This document shows, piece after piece, positions 20,518 through 30,160 of a stretch of 64,000 nt of DNA (its first letter is position 1; each line of letters opens with the position of its first letter). The translations under genes were made by a program, and so were the position numbers. The DNA is taken from contig NZ_BAJN01000013.1 of assembly GCF_000613725.1 (NCBI RefSeq), positions 19,873 through 83,872 of the forward strand, given 5' to 3'. Below the pieces are notes generated by a model, which did not search any database, was not told the DNA's origin, and worked only from the letters and a program-made list of their open reading frames with translations. Source of the stretch: Hoylesella pleuritidis JCM 14110 (GTDB lineage: Bacteria > Bacteroidota > Bacteroidia > Bacteroidales > Bacteroidaceae).

Positions 20518-22481
20518 TCAATCCTGGGGATGGATGTTCGTGACTTCAAGCATCCCGGCTACTTCGTCGTTGACGCGTTTGGCAAACTCGTCCATCCGCA
20601 TTGTGGCTTGTTCGCCACCTCCTTGACAGCGCATAGAGACGAGTCCGTCAGCGGCCTCTTTCTCGCCGACGATGACCATATAGGGTACGCGCTTGATTTC
20701 GTTGTCGCGAATCTTGCGACCGATCTTCTCGTTGCGGTCATCGATCGTGGCACGTACACCTTGCTCGTCAAGATATTTGGATACACGCTTGGCGTAGTCG
20801 TTATATTTCTCGGAGATGGGTAGAATGGCTACTTGGTCGGGCGTGAGCCAAAGCGGGAAATGGCCGGCCGTGTGCTCAATGAGTACAGCGCAGAAACGCT
20901 CGAGCGAGCCGAACGGGGCGCGGTGTATCATCACCGGCGTCTGCTTGGTGTTGTCTTCGGCGGTATATTCCAGCTTGAAACGTTGCGGCAGATTGTAGTC
21001 TACCTGAATGGTCCCGAGCTGCCAGCGACGGCCGATGGCGTCTTTCACCATAAAATCGAGTTTGGGACCGTAGAAGGCTGCTTCGCCGTAAGCAATCTTG
21101 GCATCGAGGCCTTTCTCCTTGCAGGCTTCTTTGATGGCAGTTTCGCTTTCTTCCCAGACCTCATCGGAGCCGATGTATTTCTCGGTATCTTTCGGGTCGC
21201 GCAGGCTGATTTGCGCTTCGAAGTCTTCGAATTGGAAGATCTTGAACACAGTCTGAATGATGTCCATCACACGTAGAAACTCGCCTTTAACTTGATCGGG
21301 GCGACAGAAGATGTGGCATCGTCTTGCGTGAAGGAGCGCACACGCGTAAGGCCGTGAAGCTCGCCGCTTTTCTCATATCGATAGACCGTACCAAACTCTG
21401 CAATGCGCAGAGGCAGGTCTTTGTAAGACCGGGGCTTCCAGGAGAATACCTCACAGTGGTGCGGACAGTTCATCGGTTTAAGCATATACTCCTCGTCTTC
21501 TTCCGGAGTGCGGATCGGTTGAAATGAATCCTTACCGTAATGCGCATAATGTCCGCTGGTGATATAAAGGTTCTTTGAACCGATATGCGGCGTAATGACC
21601 TCCTGATAACCGAATCGTTTCTGAATCTTGCGCAGCATATCTTGCAGACGCAGACGCAATTCCGTTCCTTTCGGAAGCCAGATAGGAAGTCCTTTTCCTA
21701 CTCTCTCGGAGAACATAAACAACTCCATTTCTTTTCCGATCTTGCGATGGTCGCGCTTCTTGGCTTCTTCAAGCATCTGTAAGTAGTCATCGAGCATTTT
21801 CTTCTTGGGGAAAGTAATGCCGTAAATGCGTGTCATTTGCTCACGTTTGGCATCGCCGCGCCAGAATGCACCGGCCACGCTCGTGATTTTGATGGCTTTG
21901 ATGGCACCAGTGGACACGAGATGTGGACCGCGACAGAGATCGGTAAAAGCGCCTTGTGTGTAGGTAGAAATGGTGCCGTCTTCCAGATCTTGGTCGATAT
22001 GTTCGCACTTATATTCCTGCCCATCGGCCCCGAACTCTTTAAGGGCATCTGCCTTCGACACATTCTTTCGCACAACGGGCTCGTTTTTCTTAGCCAGCTC
22101 GCGCATTTTTTCTTCAATCTTCGGGAAATCGCTCTCGCTGATGACATCCCCCTGCTTAGGCATTACGTCATAGAAGAAACCATTTTCGATGGCAGGCCCG
22201 AAACCGAACTGAATGCCGGGATAAAGTTCTTGCAGCGCTTCGGCCAGCAAATGCGCCGACGTATGCCAGAAGGTGTGCTTACCTTCTTCATCTTCAAATT
22301 TGTAGAGTGCGATGTGCGCATCTTGGTCGATCGGCCTGTTCAGTTCTACCGTCTCACCATTAACTCCGCAAGATACAACGTCGCGGGCGAGAGCCGGTGA
22401 GATGCTCTCGGCGATTTGTAACCCGGTTACGCCCTTTTCGTATTCACGAACAGAGCCATCCGGAAATGTGATTTTAACCAT
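20518..22481 (-). CDS. thrS: Threonyl-tRNA synthetase (one frameshift)
   Basis: Class II aminoacyl-tRNA synthetase that charges tRNA-Thr with threonine in the cytosol. Domains in order: TGS (about 1-60), editing/SAD domain with [11 protein letters not shown], catalytic core with [10 protein letters not shown] and [17 protein letters not shown], then (second frame) [20 protein letters not shown] and the anticodon-binding domain ([16 protein letters not shown]). The frame breaks near 21314. Restoring one G in the plus-strand GTGG run gives the canonical [20 protein letters not shown] join, and full length is about 654 residues. The gene is needed for life, so the shift is almost certainly a sequence error. 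A terminator follows at once, and infC, its usual neighbour, is 36.6 kb away in the opposite direction. Confidence 0.95.
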
Positions 22482-22564
22482 AACAAATTAGTTTTTAATC
22501 TTAATCAGTTGCAAAAGTAACCTTTTCTCCGGAGATAACGGCATAAATGAATAACGAATTGCAA

Positions 22565-24532
22565 TTACTTCTTCTCGCTTTTCTTGATGATGCTGTAAGC
22601 ACTATAAAGCCCTAATTCGCCAGCTTTGCTGAGATCGGTTACGCCGCCCGGCCTATCGCCAGACTGCATACGGATAAGGCCTCGATTGTAATAAGCCTCG
22701 GCTAAATTGGCATTCAAGGCAATAGCAGTGGTGTAATCGTCTATCGCTTTACTGTAATTCTTTTGTCGGACATAAAGATTCGCACGGTCGAAATAAATAT
22801 AAGCGTTCTTCGGACTAAGCTTAACGGCAGTGTCGAAATCGCTCATCGCACGCGCCATCTGCAACTGCGCATTAATACCTTGCGAAACATTGAACTCGCT
22901 GATCATCGTCAGACATACGCCGCGTTGATAATAAGCAATAGCCGACGTGCTATCTATCTGAATATAAGCAGTGAGATCGGTAATAGCTGCATCGTAATTC
23001 TGCACCACCGAATAAGCTACAGCGCGTTGCAATAAAAGAGGTTTCGCCCGGTCGACATTGCGCTGTGCATCGACAAGAGACGACAAGCTATCGATGGAAT
23101 GGAAGAAAGCGTGGGTCTGTACTTCATTGAGCTGCGGCGGATTGCAGGTGACATAAAGATGGCGGGCAGGCTTCTGGGTATTGTTAAAAGCTTCAACCTC
23201 GCGGTCGAAAGCCTGATAAGACTTGATACCGTTGGTATATTTAAAATAAGAAAGCATATACATAGGCATCGGCAAAGTCTCAACCGAACGATTCTGTACA
23301 CGCCCGCGGTATTCGCTTTTATACTCGTGCTCAACCGTATTTTCATCTGCCACTACGAGCTGATTATATTTCTCAGGATCAATCTCACTACGTTTGCGTA
23401 AAACCTTAGCCTTGGCCTTACTCCACCGCGCCTGCAAACCAACGTGCTTATCCATCTGAGCCTTAAAGATGCGAAACTCATCCCGCTCTGCCTGCGCAGT
23501 CATTCCAAGGCGCCGATAACAACGCGCACGATATTGAAGTCCGGTCCAGAAATTAGGGAATTGGTCTATGACAGCTGTATAATCGCGAATGGCAGCCCGA
23601 AGATTACCCGTCTTATCGTGCAAGATTCCACGATTGAAGATGGCTAAGACATTGCCGGGCTCCATCTTGATGACATAATCGAAATCGATAATGGCACGAT
23701 TATCATCGCCCAATTGCATTCGGAGCAGACCACGATTGTAATGCGCCAAAAAGTTATTGGGGTCTAAATCAAGCGCTGTATCATAGTCGGCCATCGCACC
23801 GCGGAGATTGTTGTAATTGAATCGGGCCAATGCTCTGTTGACATAATTACTGACCATCTTAGGTTTGATATGCAGCGCTTTACTCAGAAATTTATCAGCA
23901 TCGCGCCACTGTTTACGCGCCAAACTGATGTAGGCCCGCGTGGTCCAGGCATCACCGTCATACGGATCTACGGCCAAACTCTTGTCAAGCCATTTGGCAG
24001 CTTGCACCGTATCTTTCTCCTGTAAGTAAAGTTCGGCATTGAGCGAATAGGCATTAGCAAACTTCGCCCAGCGTCTGATGATCGTATCTACTTCATTATG
24101 TGCCGCCTGATAGTCTTTTACATTCATCCTGCATATAGCCCGATTGAACCAGTAGTTACGATTGGCAGGATTGATACGAATAGCTTCCGAATAATCGGTA
24201 ATGGCCTGTTCGTATTTCTTTTGTCTGATTCGTGCAATCGCCCGAAGGTCATAAATACCATCAATATATGGATTCAGCTTGACAGCTTGCGTGGCATCGG
24301 CTTCCGCCCCGGTAAAATCGTCTAAATAAAACTTGGCTGCACCGCGATACAACCACGGCTGATAAAGATAAGGTTTGAGCGCAATAACTTGATTGAAGTA
24401 TTGAATCGAAAGCACATAATCCTCATAGTGGAGAGCTATCTCCCCACTCGTTATCAGCCTGTCTGTATTGAATTGGGCACGTGTCCCTATCGAAATGACA
24501 GACAATAACAAGAGAATAACATACTTCCGCAT
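22565..24532 (-). CDS. Tetratricopeptide-repeat protein
   Basis: 655 residues with a signal peptide (about 1-20, GTRAQ) and at least ten TPR units between residues 25 and 375 and again at 470-640. Typical repeats are AITDYSEAIRINPANRNYWFNRA and AMADYDTALDLDPNNFLAHYNRG, with N-Y-W and R-G-L-x-R signature positions. TPR arrays bind proteins; here the protein is periplasmic or exported. A linker of about 80 residues (390-470) separates the two arrays. The gene sits between def and thrS, its conserved position in Bacteroidales, but no function is established that I can name. It is 5 bp from def, so they are co-transcribed. Confidence 0.85.
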   Translation of the reverse strand: MRKYVILLLLSVISIGTRAQFNTDRLITSGEIALHYEDYVLSIQYFNQVIALKPYLYQPWLYRGAAKFYLDDFTGAEADATQAVKLNPYIDGIYDLRAIARIRQKKYEQAITDYSEAIRINPANRNYWFNRAICRMNVKDYQAAHNEVDTIIRRWAKFANAYSLNAELYLQEKDTVQAAKWLDKSLAVDPYDGDAWTTRAYISLARKQWRDADKFLSKALHIKPKMVSNYVNRALARFNYNNLRGAMADYDTALDLDPNNFLAHYNRGLLRMQLGDDNRAIIDFDYVIKMEPGNVLAIFNRGILHDKTGNLRAAIRDYTAVIDQFPNFWTGLQYRARCYRRLGMTAQAERDEFRIFKAQMDKHVGLQARWSKAKAKVLRKRSEIDPEKYNQLVVADENTVEHEYKSEYRGRVQNRSVETLPMPMYMLSYFKYTNGIKSYQAFDREVEAFNNTQKPARHLYVTCNPPQLNEVQTHAFFHSIDSLSSLVDAQRNVDRAKPLLLQRAVAYSVVQNYDAAITDLTAYIQIDSTSAIAYYQRGVCLTMISEFNVSQGINAQLQMARAMSDFDTAVKLSPKNAYIYFDRANLYVRQKNYSKAIDDYTTAIALNANLAEAYYNRGLIRMQSGDRPGGVTDLSKAGELGLYSAYSIIKKSEKK

Positions 24533-24537
24533 ATCTT

Positions 24538-25100
24538 TTATTTACGCAAAGGCTTGGTTTTATAACCGCAGCGATAACGTCCTTGCAACATCGCTTTAAG
24601 TTTACCGTGAATCAATTGTTTACGAAGCGGCGAGATACGATCAATAAACAGTTTGCCGTCTAAGTGGTCAAACTCGTGCTGCATCACACGAGCCAAATAC
24701 CCTTCTACCCATTCATCGTGTTCATTGAGTTCTTCATCGAGATACCTTACATGGATTCTCGTAGATCGTTCTACATTTTCGTGAATGCCCGGCAACGATA
24801 GGCACCCTTCCTCTATTGTCTTTTTCTCAGATGCTTCATCCGTTTCAAGGATGTGCGGATTAATGTAAGCCTTGCGGAAATCCTTATATTCGGGCAGATC
24901 ATCAGACAGTACATTGAGGTCGATCACAACCACTCGAATCGACTTCCCGATTTGAGGCGCTGCCAACCCGACACCGTCCGACGCATCCATTGTCTCGAAC
25001 ATATCGGCTATCAACTGTTTCAAGCAGGGTAATCTGTGGAAATATCCTCAGCTACTTTCCGCAAAACGGGTTGTCCATATATATATATAGGTAATATCAT
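24538..25100 (-). CDS. def: Peptide deformylase (one frameshift)
   Basis: Iron/zinc hydrolase removing the N-formyl group from nascent proteins. All three motifs are present: GVGLAAPQIG, EEGCLSLPG and QHEFDHLDG (metal ligands Cys, His, His with catalytic Glu). The N-terminus starts at ATG 25100 (MILPIYIYGQPVLRKVAEDI) and runs into a false stop at 25022; restoring one T gives TDYPALKQLIADMF and joins the main frame, about 187 residues in all. As with thrS, an inactivated copy of this near-essential gene is unlikely, so a consensus error is the best explanation. It is followed closely by the TPR gene and preceded by yqgF. Confidence 0.93.
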
Positions 25101-25112
25101 AATCGTCAATCA

Positions 25113-25535
25113 TTAAACGGATGGGTGCCGCGCACGCATATAATCTTGCAAAAGAATGGTAGCACTAATCTCGTCCACCAATGCTTTATTTTGTCGAGCT
25201 TTCTTCCGTAAGCCTCCATCCAGCATCGCCCTGTGGGCTAAAACCGATGTAAAACGTTCATCGTAAAACTCAATAGGAATATCGGGCAATGCCCGTTTCC
25301 ACCGATTCACAAATTGTTTCACTCGTTCTAAGTTCTCGCTCGGCGAACCGTCGGCCTGTCGCGGTTTGCCGATTACAATACGTTCTACTGTTTCCCGCCG
25401 AACATAGTCTTGCAGAAACGCAAAAAGTTCAGACGTAGAAACAGTCGCCAATCCGCCTGCAATAATCTGCAACGGATCGGTGACTGCCAGTCCGGTACGC
25501 TTTTTCCCGTAATCAATGGAAAGTAAACGTGCCAC
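25113..25535 (-). CDS. yqgF: YqgF/RuvX-family RNase H-fold nuclease
   Basis: 140-residue protein of the YqgF family (putative Holliday-junction resolvase-like; in E. coli linked to pre-16S rRNA 5'-end processing). It has the RNase H-like first strand LLSIDYGKKRTGLAVTD (residues 4-20, catalytic Asp8), the GKPRQADGS block (about 55-63), FYDERFTS (about 89-96) and the terminal VDEISATILLQDYM (catalytic Asp). Length and residues are complete. It precedes def by 12 bp in a conserved gene order. Confidence 0.92.
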   Translation of the reverse strand: MARLLSIDYGKKRTGLAVTDPLQIIAGGLATVSTSELFAFLQDYVRRETVERIVIGKPRQADGSPSENLERVKQFVNRWKRALPDIPIEFYDERFTSVLAHRAMLDGGLRKKARQNKALVDEISATILLQDYMRARHPSV

Positions 25536-25549
25536 CTATAATATTCAAC

Positions 25550-26041
25550 TTACTTCTTGAAAAGCAACCACGCATCCGGATAAGTTGCACGGAATGCATC
25601 GCGAGAGCGTGCCGCATCACCTTTCGTGTCATAGGTAGAAGCTACCACCCGATACATATTCCGATTAGAATTGTACGCTAATTGTGCATCATAGCCAGCC
25701 GACTTCAGCGTGCTTTGCAGTCCTTCTGCATTAGCTTTTACTGAGAACGAGCCTACAACCACGCTATAAGCTTTCAGCCCCGAGCCATTGATCAACGTCA
25801 CATCTTCGGTCCGAGCCACTACATTATCGTAGTTGTCGGTAACTGTCGACTGTGTGGCAGTTTTCTCCTCTAACGGAGCTACCACGGGAGCATCGTCTTG
25901 TTGAGCTCCGCCTTGTGCCTGTTCCTGTGCCTTGGCCTTCTCATAAGCTTTCTTATAAGCGCTCTCTTTATTCGAACCGCAACTTGCCAACATCAGGGCT
26001 GCTATTAAACTGGCGCTCAAAATAAATCCTTTTTTCATCAT
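25550..26041 (-). CDS. SPOR-domain lipoprotein
   Basis: 163 residues (the second Met may be the true start). Signal peptide with lipobox LASC (Cys21). A low-complexity Ala/Gln/Lys linker (about 30-75) follows. The C-terminal SPOR domain (about 88-163: LKAYSVVVGSFSVKANAEGLQSTL ... YRVVASTYDTKGDAARSRDAF) belongs to a family that binds denuded septal peptidoglycan. An envelope or cell-division role is therefore likely. It is first in the row yqgF-def-TPR-thrS and is divergent from the YtxH operon. Confidence 0.88.
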   Translation of the reverse strand: MMKKGFILSASLIAALMLASCGSNKESAYKKAYEKAKAQEQAQGGAQQDDAPVVAPLEEKTATQSTVTDNYDNVVARTEDVTLINGSGLKAYSVVVGSFSVKANAEGLQSTLKSAGYDAQLAYNSNRNMYRVVASTYDTKGDAARSRDAFRATYPDAWLLFKK

Positions 26042-26185
26042 CTTACTTAGTTATTAGAAGTTCAACTTATGTTCAATTTTAAACAGTGCGAAGATACGAA
26101 TTATCTGATAAATAAGAAGAGAAAACCCGCATAAAGTTTGTTAAATCAAGGAAATACAACCTTTTTAACAAAAAATATAGGCCAA

Positions 26186-26219
26186 ATTGTACATATCTCA
26201 TAATATTTCATTACATTTG
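26186..26219 (+). promoter_or_regulatory. Promoter of the ytxH-holin operon
   Basis: TTG at 26186-26188, a 23-bp spacer, then TACATTTG at 26212-26219, followed by a leader of about 85 nt before ATG 26312. The spacer is slightly long, but the -7 box is a full TAnnTTTG match. Confidence 0.55.
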
Positions 26220-26311
26220 CTTTCAAATAACGCCCTCGGTTCGAATACATCTCATTGTAATGCCGAACCGAAAGGAAGAATGAACATTTGTCTAACTAAA
26301 ATTGATAGAAG

Positions 26312-26530
26312 ATGAAAACGTTAGGTTACATTGGAGCTTTCCTCGGCGGAGCCATTGCCGGAGCAGCTCTCGGTTTGTTAGTTGCACCCGAAAAGGGAGC
26401 AGAAACACGTACGCGTATTGCAGATGCTGTCGACAACTTCTGCAACAAACATAATATCAAACTGAGTCGAAAAGAAGTAGCCGACTTGGTTGATGATATT
26501 AAAGATGCAGCCAATGAGATGGCTGGATGA
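26312..26530 (+). CDS. YtxH-domain small membrane protein
   Basis: 72 residues. A glycine/alanine-rich N-terminal segment (YIGAFLGGAIAGAALGLLVAPEKGAETRTRI, shown only in outline) is the YtxH signature: one membrane helix ending in the APxxGxxxR motif, then an amphipathic helix. Family members accompany general-stress or envelope operons. The stop overlaps the next start (ATGA at 26527), so translation is coupled with the holin-like gene. Confidence 0.88.
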   Translation: MKTLGYIGAFLGGAIAGAALGLLVAPEKGAETRTRIADAVDNFCNKHNIKLSRKEVADLVDDIKDAANEMAG

Positions 26531-26886
26531 GTATGATGTTTTCCAACGACAAGAACATTGAGACGATCGGGCAGCTCGTAGAGGTGCTCAAACATTACAT
26601 CGGGCTTCAAACGGAATACGTGAAGCTCGATGTAATTGAGAAGATCGTGAGACTGCTTACAGTAGCTGCAATGACGGTCGTATTGGCCTTATTACTATTA
26701 CTTGCGGTAATATATCTGTCGTTTTCTGCAGCCTACGCTTTGATACCCAACCTTGGAGCAGCCGGCGCTTTCGGTGTCGTTGCAGGCGGATATCTATTCA
26801 TTCTGTTGCTGTGCATCATCTTTCGCAGGCAGTGGATCGAGCGTCCGTTAGTCGGTTTTCTGGCAAACCTTTTAATGGAGAAGTAA
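26527..26886 (+). CDS. Phage-holin-like (superfamily III/6) membrane protein
   Basis: 119 residues: a short cytoplasmic helix (KHYIGLQTEYVKLDVIEKIVRLLT), then two hydrophobic helices (about 43-68 and 82-104) and a basic tail. This is the layout of Phage_holin_3_6-type proteins that are encoded chromosomally next to YtxH genes; no lysis genes are nearby, so a real phage origin is unlikely. It starts inside the stop of the ytxH-like gene and ends 4 bp before the next gene. Confidence 0.75.
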   Translation: MSMMFSNDKNIETIGQLVEVLKHYIGLQTEYVKLDVIEKIVRLLTVAAMTVVLALLLLLAVIYLSFSAAYALIPNLGAAGAFGVVAGGYLFILLLCIIFRRQWIERPLVGFLANLLMEK

Positions 26887-26890
26887 AACT

Positions 26891-27166
26891 ATGGGCAACA
26901 TTGACCAAACTTCCTCTACATCCTACAAATCTTTGAACGAGATTCGGACCCGCAAGGAGACACTACACGAGGACATCCGTAAAGCTGACGAACAGATTCG
27001 GACATTATGGAACGACTTGTTTCATCAGCCCGAAATATCTGATACACGTCCTTCTAAACGCATTATGGGCCTGCTAAATGCTGGAACAGGCATCATCGAC
27101 GGTCTGATTCTCGGGTGGAAATTATACCGAAAATTCAACGGCAGCAGTCTGTTTCGCGGTCGATAA
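26891..27166 (+). CDS. Small conserved envelope-operon protein of unknown function
   Basis: 91 residues, third gene of the YtxH/holin operon. The N-terminal two-thirds is charged and helical (LNEIRTRKETLHEDIRKADEQI); the end has one weak hydrophobic stretch (LLNAGTGIIDGLILGWKLYR). Not recognised beyond its conserved neighbourhood; a membrane-associated accessory of the two preceding proteins is plausible. Confidence 0.75.
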   Translation: MGNIDQTSSTSYKSLNEIRTRKETLHEDIRKADEQIRTLWNDLFHQPEISDTRPSKRIMGLLNAGTGIIDGLILGWKLYRKFNGSSLFRGR

Positions 27167-27225
27167 CCCACTCTATTTGTAATCGACTGATTACAAACAA
27201 GTTACAAATCCCTTGAAAATACCGT

Positions 27226-27287
27226 GCATTTAACGGTTAATGACCTGGCATTTAACGGTTAGTTGTATACCAATTAGCCGTTAAATG
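27226..27287. repeat. ATTTAACGGTTA repeats, two direct at 22-bp spacing and one inverted
   Basis: GCATTTAACGGTTA occurs at 27226-27239 and 27248-27261 (start-to-start 22 bp). Its near-exact reverse complement, TAGCCGTTAAATG, is at 27275-27287, and a weaker half (CTAACAGTTAA) follows at about 27296. The 364-bp gap (27167-27530) between the ytxH operon and the convergent SDR gene holds nothing else I can name. Confidence 0.6.
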
Positions 27288-27530
27288 TAACATAACTAAC
27301 AGTTAATTGGAATGTAAGTTATATTTCATTGATTATCAAACACATATAAATAATATGACAACTATTCAAAGTTGCCGTCTATTTATATTTACTTATGCTT
27401 GTAGTATATTACTAATAAGTGCCATAATATTCTGTCCTATGGCATCAAACAATATGCTCTAATGTAACGGATAAGGTTGTTCCAACTCACAAAAGATGGT
27501 TACTTCGCATACGCAACGATTGGATTTGCA

Positions 27531-28265
27531 CTATCCCTTTTGGTTTGTCAAACGCATTTTCCGCCACATCCGGTTGGGGATGAGTCGCCAGAAAAAGACC
27601 AGAATGCGATAACGCCAGTCGATGATACAAACGTGTCGCCGCGCGGCCAACGCACGAACGATGTACCGGGCTACACGCGTTTTGTCCATTAAAAGCGGAT
27701 AACGATCGCCCGTCAACAACGGCGTGTCTACAAATCCGGGGCGAATATCAGTGAAAGAAAGATTCAGTTTTCTACTGATAGACAGTTGTTCCAAAGCTTG
27801 AATATAAGTGTTTTGGAATGCTTTCGTTGCACTGTAAGCCGCCACCGGGCCCAGACCTTTCGTCCCTGCGATAGAAGAAATAACGGCGATATGCCCTCCT
27901 CCGTGGGCAACCATATAACCGAAAGCTGCGTCTACCATACGAGTGAAGCCCAAGGCATTGGTCTCCACGATGCGCATTTCAATATCTGCATCTACCGTTC
28001 TGTTTTGTTGACCAATTCCCGATGCGTGAAAATACAGATCCATTCCGCCCAACCGATCGACCAAAGATTGCAATTCAGTTGTTGCTCCATTGTCGGTAAT
28101 GTCTATCCGTGCAGTTTCTACTTGCTCAGGAAAAGCATTCTTAATCTCCCTCAGCACCTCTATGCGACGCGCTGCAATGCTGACGCGCCAGCCATCAGCC
28201 AGCAAGAGCATCGCCACTTCGCGTCCGATACCCGATGACGCGCCTATGATTATTGCCCGTTTCAT
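27531..28265 (-). CDS. Short-chain dehydrogenase/reductase
   Basis: 244-residue NAD(P)-dependent oxidoreductase. MKRAIIIGASSGIGREVA gives the start (28265) and the GxxxGxG loop. Further SDR blocks are FHASGIGQQN (in place of NNAG), catalytic Ser in AVISSIAG, YSATKAF (Tyr and Lys) and DIRPGFVDTPL. The C-terminus carries a basic, hydrophobic tail (YRILVFFWRLIPNRMWRKM), as in SDRs that sit at the membrane. The in-frame upstream Mets overlap or precede the promoter and were rejected. The substrate is not predictable. Confidence 0.9.
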   Translation of the reverse strand: MKRAIIIGASSGIGREVAMLLLADGWRVSIAARRIEVLREIKNAFPEQVETARIDITDNGATTELQSLVDRLGGMDLYFHASGIGQQNRTVDADIEMRIVETNALGFTRMVDAAFGYMVAHGGGHIAVISSIAGTKGLGPVAAYSATKAFQNTYIQALEQLSISRKLNLSFTDIRPGFVDTPLLTGDRYPLLMDKTRVARYIVRALAARRHVCIIDWRYRILVFFWRLIPNRMWRKMRLTNQKG

Positions 28266-28270
28266 AGCTG

Positions 28271-28278
28271 CAAATATA
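28271..28278 (-). promoter_or_regulatory. -7 box (TATATTTG) immediately before the SDR start
   Basis: On the minus strand TATATTTG ends only 5 bp before the ATG at 28265, which would give a leaderless or nearly leaderless transcript. Confidence 0.45.
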
Positions 28279-28352
28279 CTTAATTTCATCCACATATTCA
28301 CCGAAAAGATAAAAAAGATAAAGTATAAACTGTTAGTTATCATTTATTTTAC

Positions 28353-28360
28353 TATCTTTG
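28353..28360 (+). promoter_or_regulatory. -7 box (TATCTTTG) of sppA
   Basis: TATCTTTG fits TAnnTTTG and lies 28 bp before the chosen sppA ATG at 28389 (13 bp before the alternative at 28374). The -33 element is not clear. Confidence 0.5.
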
Positions 28361-28388
28361 CAGCAACAACTTAATGCGTCTCTATCGT

Positions 28389-30158
28389 ATGAAAGATTTT
28401 TTTAAGCACACGCTTGCAACAATCGCAGGTTTATTTATTTTCTCAATCATCGTCATAATCATCGGCGTGATGAGTTTGGTAGGTATGGTTTCAGCCGGTG
28501 AAGCCACTAAAACCGTTGCGGATAAGTCGGTTCTTGTACTTAACTTATCAGGTGAATTGCAAGAGCAGTCAGAAGATAACGTTTTCCAACAGTTTGCCGG
28601 CACTCCCTTCGGTAACTTGGGATTGGAAAAGATCTTATCTGCCATTAAAAAGGCAAAAAACAATGATAAGATAAAAGGTATTTATATTGAAGCCGGCGCC
28701 TTAGGTGCAGACTTCGCCTCGTTACAGGAAATTCGCAATGCGTTGCTCGATTTCAAGAAGAGTCATAAATGGATCATTGCTTATGCAGATACATATACTC
28801 AGGGTACATATTACGTGGCTTCGGCCGCCAATGAAATTTATCTGAACCCGCAAGGGATGATTACCTGGCACGGATTGTCTGCCCAACCCATTTTTATTAA
28901 GGATCTTTTGGCCAAGGTGGGCATACGAATGCAGGTGCTGAAAGTGGGAAAATACAAGAGTGCGACAGAGATGTTCACCGGCGATAAGATGAGCGATGCT
29001 AACCGAGAACAGACTACCGCTTATCTCACAAGTCTTTGGAGCAATGTCTGTAAGGCTGTTTCGGAGAGTCGGAAGATCAGCATCGATTCGCTCAATACTT
29101 ATGCCGACCGCCTAGTTATGTTTGAAGATGCTCGCCAGTTAGTGAAATATAAGATGGTAGACGGTCTGCTTTACACCGACCAAATCAAGAAAAAGATAAA
29201 GCAACTTCTTCATATCGACGACGATAAAGATATCAACCAGATCAGCATCGCAGATATGTCGGGTGTCAAGGAGAAGTTGAAAGGTAAAGAAATTGCCGTC
29301 TATTACGCTTATGGAGATATTGTCGACAGTCCGATTACTGGCGGATTGCTGGGTAGTAAACACCAAATCGTAGCACAAGATGTGTGCAAAGACCTTGCCG
29401 ATTTGATGGAAGACGACGACGTGAAGGCTGTAGTCATTCGCATCAATACGGGTGGCGGCAGTGCGTACGCATCTGAACAGCTGTGGCATCAGATCGAGAT
29501 GCTCAAACGAAAAAAACCTGTCGTAGTGTCGATGGGTGGCGTAACAGCTTCGGGTGGCTATTATATGAGCTGCAACGCCAACTGGATCGTGGCGCAACCC
29601 ACTACCATTACGGGTAGCATAGGTATCTTTGGAATAGTGCCCGACCGTAGTCAGCTGCTCACCCAAAAGTTAGGTATCAAATTTGACGAGGTAAAAACCA
29701 ACCGAAACGCAACCTTCGGAACTAGTGCTCGACCAATGAACGCAGCCGAATTAGGTTATATGCAAGCCTATATAGACCGTGGTTACAAACTGTTTCGGCG
29801 TCGGGTAGCCGACGGACGACATCTGTCTACGGCCCAAGTAGAACAAGTTGCACAGGGACATGTCTTTACCGGCGAGGCGGCCAAGCAGTTGAAGCTTATC
29901 GACCAACTCGGAGGCATCGATGCAGCAGTAGCTAAAGCCGCACAGCTTGCAAAGCTTTCAGAATATCATACCCATACTTATCCAGCACCGACAGATTGGT
30001 TTGAACAGCTGTTCAACACTTTCGGAGGCGGCAATTATCTTGATGGTAAGATGCGCGCAGCACTTGGCGACTACTACGAACCTGTGATATTGCTCAAGCA
30101 AATGAATCAATTAGACGCACTGCAAGCTCGTCTCCCGTTCTTTTTAAACATCAAATAA
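28389..30158 (+). CDS. sppA: Signal peptide peptidase SppA, 67K type
   Basis: 589-residue membrane-bound S49 protease that degrades cleaved signal peptides. I start at MKDFFKHTLATIAGLFIFS; 28374 is an alternative. One N-terminal transmembrane helix (about 8-32) is followed by two S49 domains, as in the long tandem form. The catalytic Lys lies in VLKVGKYKSATEMFTG in the first domain, and the Ser in GGVTASGGYYMSC in the second, followed by TTITGSIGIFG. Length and motifs match the Bacteroidales enzyme. It is 2 bp upstream of lpxK. Confidence 0.94.
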   Translation: MKDFFKHTLATIAGLFIFSIIVIIIGVMSLVGMVSAGEATKTVADKSVLVLNLSGELQEQSEDNVFQQFAGTPFGNLGLEKILSAIKKAKNNDKIKGIYIEAGALGADFASLQEIRNALLDFKKSHKWIIAYADTYTQGTYYVASAANEIYLNPQGMITWHGLSAQPIFIKDLLAKVGIRMQVLKVGKYKSATEMFTGDKMSDANREQTTAYLTSLWSNVCKAVSESRKISIDSLNTYADRLVMFEDARQLVKYKMVDGLLYTDQIKKKIKQLLHIDDDKDINQISIADMSGVKEKLKGKEIAVYYAYGDIVDSPITGGLLGSKHQIVAQDVCKDLADLMEDDDVKAVVIRINTGGGSAYASEQLWHQIEMLKRKKPVVVSMGGVTASGGYYMSCNANWIVAQPTTITGSIGIFGIVPDRSQLLTQKLGIKFDEVKTNRNATFGTSARPMNAAELGYMQAYIDRGYKLFRRRVADGRHLSTAQVEQVAQGHVFTGEAAKQLKLIDQLGGIDAAVAKAAQLAKLSEYHTHTYPAPTDWFEQLFNTFGGGNYLDGKMRAALGDYYEPVILLKQMNQLDALQARLPFFLNIK

Positions 30159-30160
30159 GG

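Noticed and set aside
20242..20521. Small minus-strand open frames with a duplicated FYFVFD segment
   Set aside because: The duplication is just two copies of AATACAAAATAAAA in the thrS terminator region; no gene-like features.
21267..21330. Programmed frameshifting in thrS
   Set aside because: No slippery site or downstream structure; one missing base restores the canonical protein, and many other genes show the same kind of break.
26527..26886. Prophage remnant because of the holin-like gene
   Set aside because: Holin-like/YtxH pairs are common chromosomal envelope genes and no other phage gene is present.
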